A DNA stretch of 64,000 bases, taken from contig NZ_CP034752.1 of assembly GCF_004295645.1 (NCBI RefSeq), forward strand, positions 1,054,001-1,118,000. The letters run 5' to 3'. Position numbers and translations under genes: made by a program. The notes beneath the pieces were generated by a model that saw only the letters and a list, made by a program, of their open reading frames with translations, was not told where the DNA came from and searched no databases. Positions 62,310 to 64,000 of the stretch are shown here, in pieces. Position 1 is the first letter of the stretch; each line of letters starts with the position of its first letter. This stretch comes from Limnobaculum zhutongyuii. GTDB lineage: Bacteria; Pseudomonadota; Gammaproteobacteria; Enterobacterales; Enterobacteriaceae.

Positions 62310-62851
62310 TTGGCGAGCGATTAAAATCAGAAAGGATTCGCTTATCTCTAAGTCAAGAAGAGTTAGCTAATGCCGGTGGTGTAAAGCGAGGCGCGCAAAT
62401 AAATTATGAAAAAAATGAAAGAACACCTGACTCCAACTACATGTCGTCAATTGCAAACATTGGTGTGGATATTCAGTATGTTCTTACAGGAAAACGAATG
62501 ACTCGTGCCGAGGCGAAAAGACTAGGTATATTCAAGCCGGATGCCTACGTCGCTCAAACAATAGCCTCTATTGGCGATGATGACGACGAAAGCCGGGATG
62601 AAGAACCATTCACTATGGCCCCACCAACTTACCGCCTCAACAAGGACGAATGGGAATTGATACAGCGTTTCCGATGCGCTGACCTAAAAACTAAGATGGA
62701 AGTTATGCAATTGCTGTTAAGTGTGGATATGGCAGATAAAACCACTGACGATTACAAGCCAGAATCTAATGAAAATAAAAGTGCAGGTATCACTGTTTCT
62801 GGTAGTGGTAACCGAGTAGCAGGAAGAAACTATAACGAACGGAAGAAATAG
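62300..62851 (+). CDS. Mu-like phage repressor (HTH_3 type)
   Basis: 183 aa from ATG 62300 (family start MKTFGERLK); an in-frame ATG at 62270 adds ten residues that only read through the operator repeat. Xre-type HTH: LKSERIRLSLSQEELANAGG and the following RGAQINYEKNERTPDSNYM. No S24 peptidase domain follows; instead a helical middle, an acidic stretch (DDDDESRDEE) and a C-terminal ITVSGSGNRVAGRNYNERKK. Divergent from the early operon, so probably the lysogeny repressor. Confidence 0.85.
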   Translation: MKTFGERLKSERIRLSLSQEELANAGGVKRGAQINYEKNERTPDSNYMSSIANIGVDIQYVLTGKRMTRAEAKRLGIFKPDAYVAQTIASIGDDDDESRDEEPFTMAPPTYRLNKDEWELIQRFRCADLKTKMEVMQLLLSVDMADKTTDDYKPESNENKSAGITVSGSGNRVAGRNYNERKK

Positions 62852-62869
62852 CACTTAGGGAGGTAATTG

Positions 62870-63235
62870 ATGTCTGGCTTTAATATTTATGGGGATAATA
62901 ATCGGGCAGCTGGGCGTGATTACCATGAGCATGCGGCACCTGATGTTTGTCCTCGCTGTGAAGACCGTCTTCTTAGTGCTGGTCGGGAATAGTGTCGGCA
63001 CTGTGAAGATGAGCACAATCGAATACAGAGAGAAAGGCTAATAAGAAAGATAATAAGAAACCGACTATTAGGCCGGTTCAGAATTGCTCTTTTTGCTCTG
63101 GTAGTCAGTGTGCTCTTTCTTGCTTACTCAGATAAGGATTTTAATGGGTATGCTAGTGTGGCATTTTTGATTTCTTTAGCTGCTTGTTGTGTTTTTAGTA
63201 ACGCATTAAAAAACTATCCACCAGATGATGACTAA
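62870..63235 (+). pseudogene. Zinc-ribbon membrane protein interrupted by an in-frame TAG
   Basis: AGGGAGG and an ATG at 62870 start a frame that reads to TAA 63233-63235, but codon 41 (62990-62992) is TAG. The first part reads MSGFNIYGDNNRAAGRDYHE and CPRCEDRLLS; after the stop come CRHCEDEHNR, a basic stretch and two hydrophobic segments (IALFALVVSVLFLAYS, ASVAFLISLAACCVF). CPRC and CRHC together form a zinc ribbon split by the stop, so a CAG to TAG change in a formerly intact 121-codon gene is likely. Readthrough or a sequencing error are alternatives. It follows the repressor by 18 bp, in the accessory part of the prophage. Confidence 0.75.
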
Positions 63236-63350
63236 TTAATTGATACAGATCTTACTAATTGAGTTGCTAGTATTTTTACGAGGCTTTATCTCTACTAATT
63301 ATATGTTATTTATAATCTAATAAATTAGACGTATTCATAAGAGGGGAATC

Positions 63351-64000
63351 ATGGTTAATAGTGCAAGTTCCGAAAGAAAATATAAAATTGAATTTTTTCA
63401 ACTAGATATGACTATTACCGCAGATTACCCTTCTCCTTGGGAAGTGTTTTCAGCTATTACCGAGGAAGGTGCGGAAACTTCATTAAACTCAGGTGGGATA
63501 ACAAGAGATATTTGGGGATTACGAGATCGGAATCGACCATTATCTTTTGTTGGTGAGTTCCGAAAGTTCCGTACAACAGATGTGCCCGAGATTGGCGAGG
63601 TGGGAAGCCCAGCTGAAGATATAGAATTAGACGAAAACGAAGGTATTATTGAGAAGAATTTTTTTGTGTACTACAGAAATCATCGACTTCTTGGTTGGCA
63701 CAATAATTCACATGCTGGCGGGGCTAAACATTTAGCAACTTTCTTAAGTAATCTGTTAGGCATCAAAGTAAAATTAAACCCCGTCTTGAAAACGGATGCC
63801 ATCCGGCGATTAATGAATGGTAATACAACTGTAAAAAAAATTAGTGTTAGTATTCCAAGACCTACTAATCCTGAATTATATCCAGATGATGACTTTGGTC
63901 GACAAACTATTGATATGATGGACCATATGTCAGCTGATAGTCTCCGTCTAGAGCTAGGTATTAATTCAAGGAGAGGAGACTCTGCGGGTGCCCTAGCTGA
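63351..64000 (+). CDS. Accessory (moron-like) protein, DUF6731-like, 3' end outside window
   Basis: At least 216 codons from ATG 63351, with GAGGGGAATC upstream, running off the right edge. Starts MVNSASSERKYKIEFFQLDM; contains GGITRDIWGLRDRNRPLSFV and FFVYYRNHRLLGWHNNSHAG. The KIEFFQLD start and overall size recall the DUF6731 family seen near phage and defence genes, but this is recollection, not a search. Sits beside the repressor where transposable phages carry accessory genes, possibly for superinfection exclusion (inference). Confidence 0.6.
   Translation, partial: MVNSASSERKYKIEFFQLDMTITADYPSPWEVFSAITEEGAETSLNSGGITRDIWGLRDRNRPLSFVGEFRKFRTTDVPEIGEVGSPAEDIELDENEGIIEKNFFVYYRNHRLLGWHNNSHAGGAKHLATFLSNLLGIKVKLNPVLKTDAIRRLMNGNTTVKKISVSIPRPTNPELYPDDDFGRQTIDMMDHMSADSLRLELGINSRRGDSAGALA

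Larger units (their letters stand above)
54905..64000 (-). mobile_element. Mu-like transposable prophage, early region only
   Basis: Leftward early genes in the order of Mu-like phages (Ner-like, accessory DNA-binding proteins, transposase A, transposition ATPase B, DUF3164, GemA, Mor) with a divergent repressor at 62300. In Mu the lysis, head and tail genes follow mor; here the arabinose operon follows within 310 bp. Accessory genes lie on the other side of the repressor and run off the window. Boundaries are uncertain. Confidence 0.85.

Overview
The window is chromosomal DNA of an enterobacterium. The core blocks frsA-crl-proBA, brnQ-proY, acpH/queA-tgt-yajC-secDF, nrdR-ribD-ribH-nusB-thiL, dxs-ispA-xseB, thiI, yajL and yajQ are the E. 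coli 6-10 min region in nearly the same order. Several E. coli genes of that region are absent here (phoE between crl and proB, malZ after proY, pgpA and yajO between thiL and dxs, panE between yajL and yajQ). A biotin cluster, a porin, a second sugar ABC transporter and the whole arabinose locus stand among them. This points to Enterobacterales outside the Escherichia/Salmonella group; a Budviciaceae-like genome (Pragia, Budvicia, Limnobaculum) would fit, but the species cannot be fixed from the sequence.
Layout. 1-765: two leftward spore-coat-U (Csu-type) pilin genes, the first cut by the window edge. 1387-5575: frsA, crl, proB, proA. 5641-10321: a small lipoprotein, a LysE-type exporter, a MarR-GNAT fusion with a palindromic operator, ynfA, and an alkylation-repair pair (Ada-AlkA fusion plus Ogt-type methyltransferase, overlapping by ATGA). 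10878-13653: brnQ and proY. 14106-21195: peroxiredoxin, acpH, then queA-tgt-yajC-secD-secF. 21261-25268: a biotin cluster with bioB-bioD diverging from bioA-bioP around a BirA operator; bioF and bioC are missing. 25443-29131: nrdR, ribD, ribH, nusB, thiL. 29815-36322: dxs-ispA-xseB leftward, selO and thiI rightward. 36638-40301: an OmpC/F-type porin, yajL, yajQ and an unrecognised lipoprotein. 40376-44865: an RbsA/LsrB-type ABC transporter. 45481-54636: araC, araFGH and araBAD, i.e. arabinose uptake and conversion to D-xylulose 5-phosphate.
54905-64000: the early region of a Mu-like transposable phage, read leftward (Ner-like regulator, DNA-binding proteins, DDE transposase A, AAA+ protein B, DUF3164, GemA, Mor), with a divergent repressor and two accessory genes. 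It stops right after mor, next to araD, so lysis and structural genes are missing on that side.
The most unusual signal is a ~245-bp intergenic repeat present in three full copies (13737, 29150, 36351) and as one short degenerate 3' remnant (53876). All full copies have the same orientation, lie between convergent genes and stand where E. coli has genes that are absent here. Their hairpins are kept by paired base changes, which suggests a structured RNA or folded DNA element. A second dense hairpin array and a 12-unit GGTTTT tandem repeat follow copy 2 upstream of the dxs terminus.
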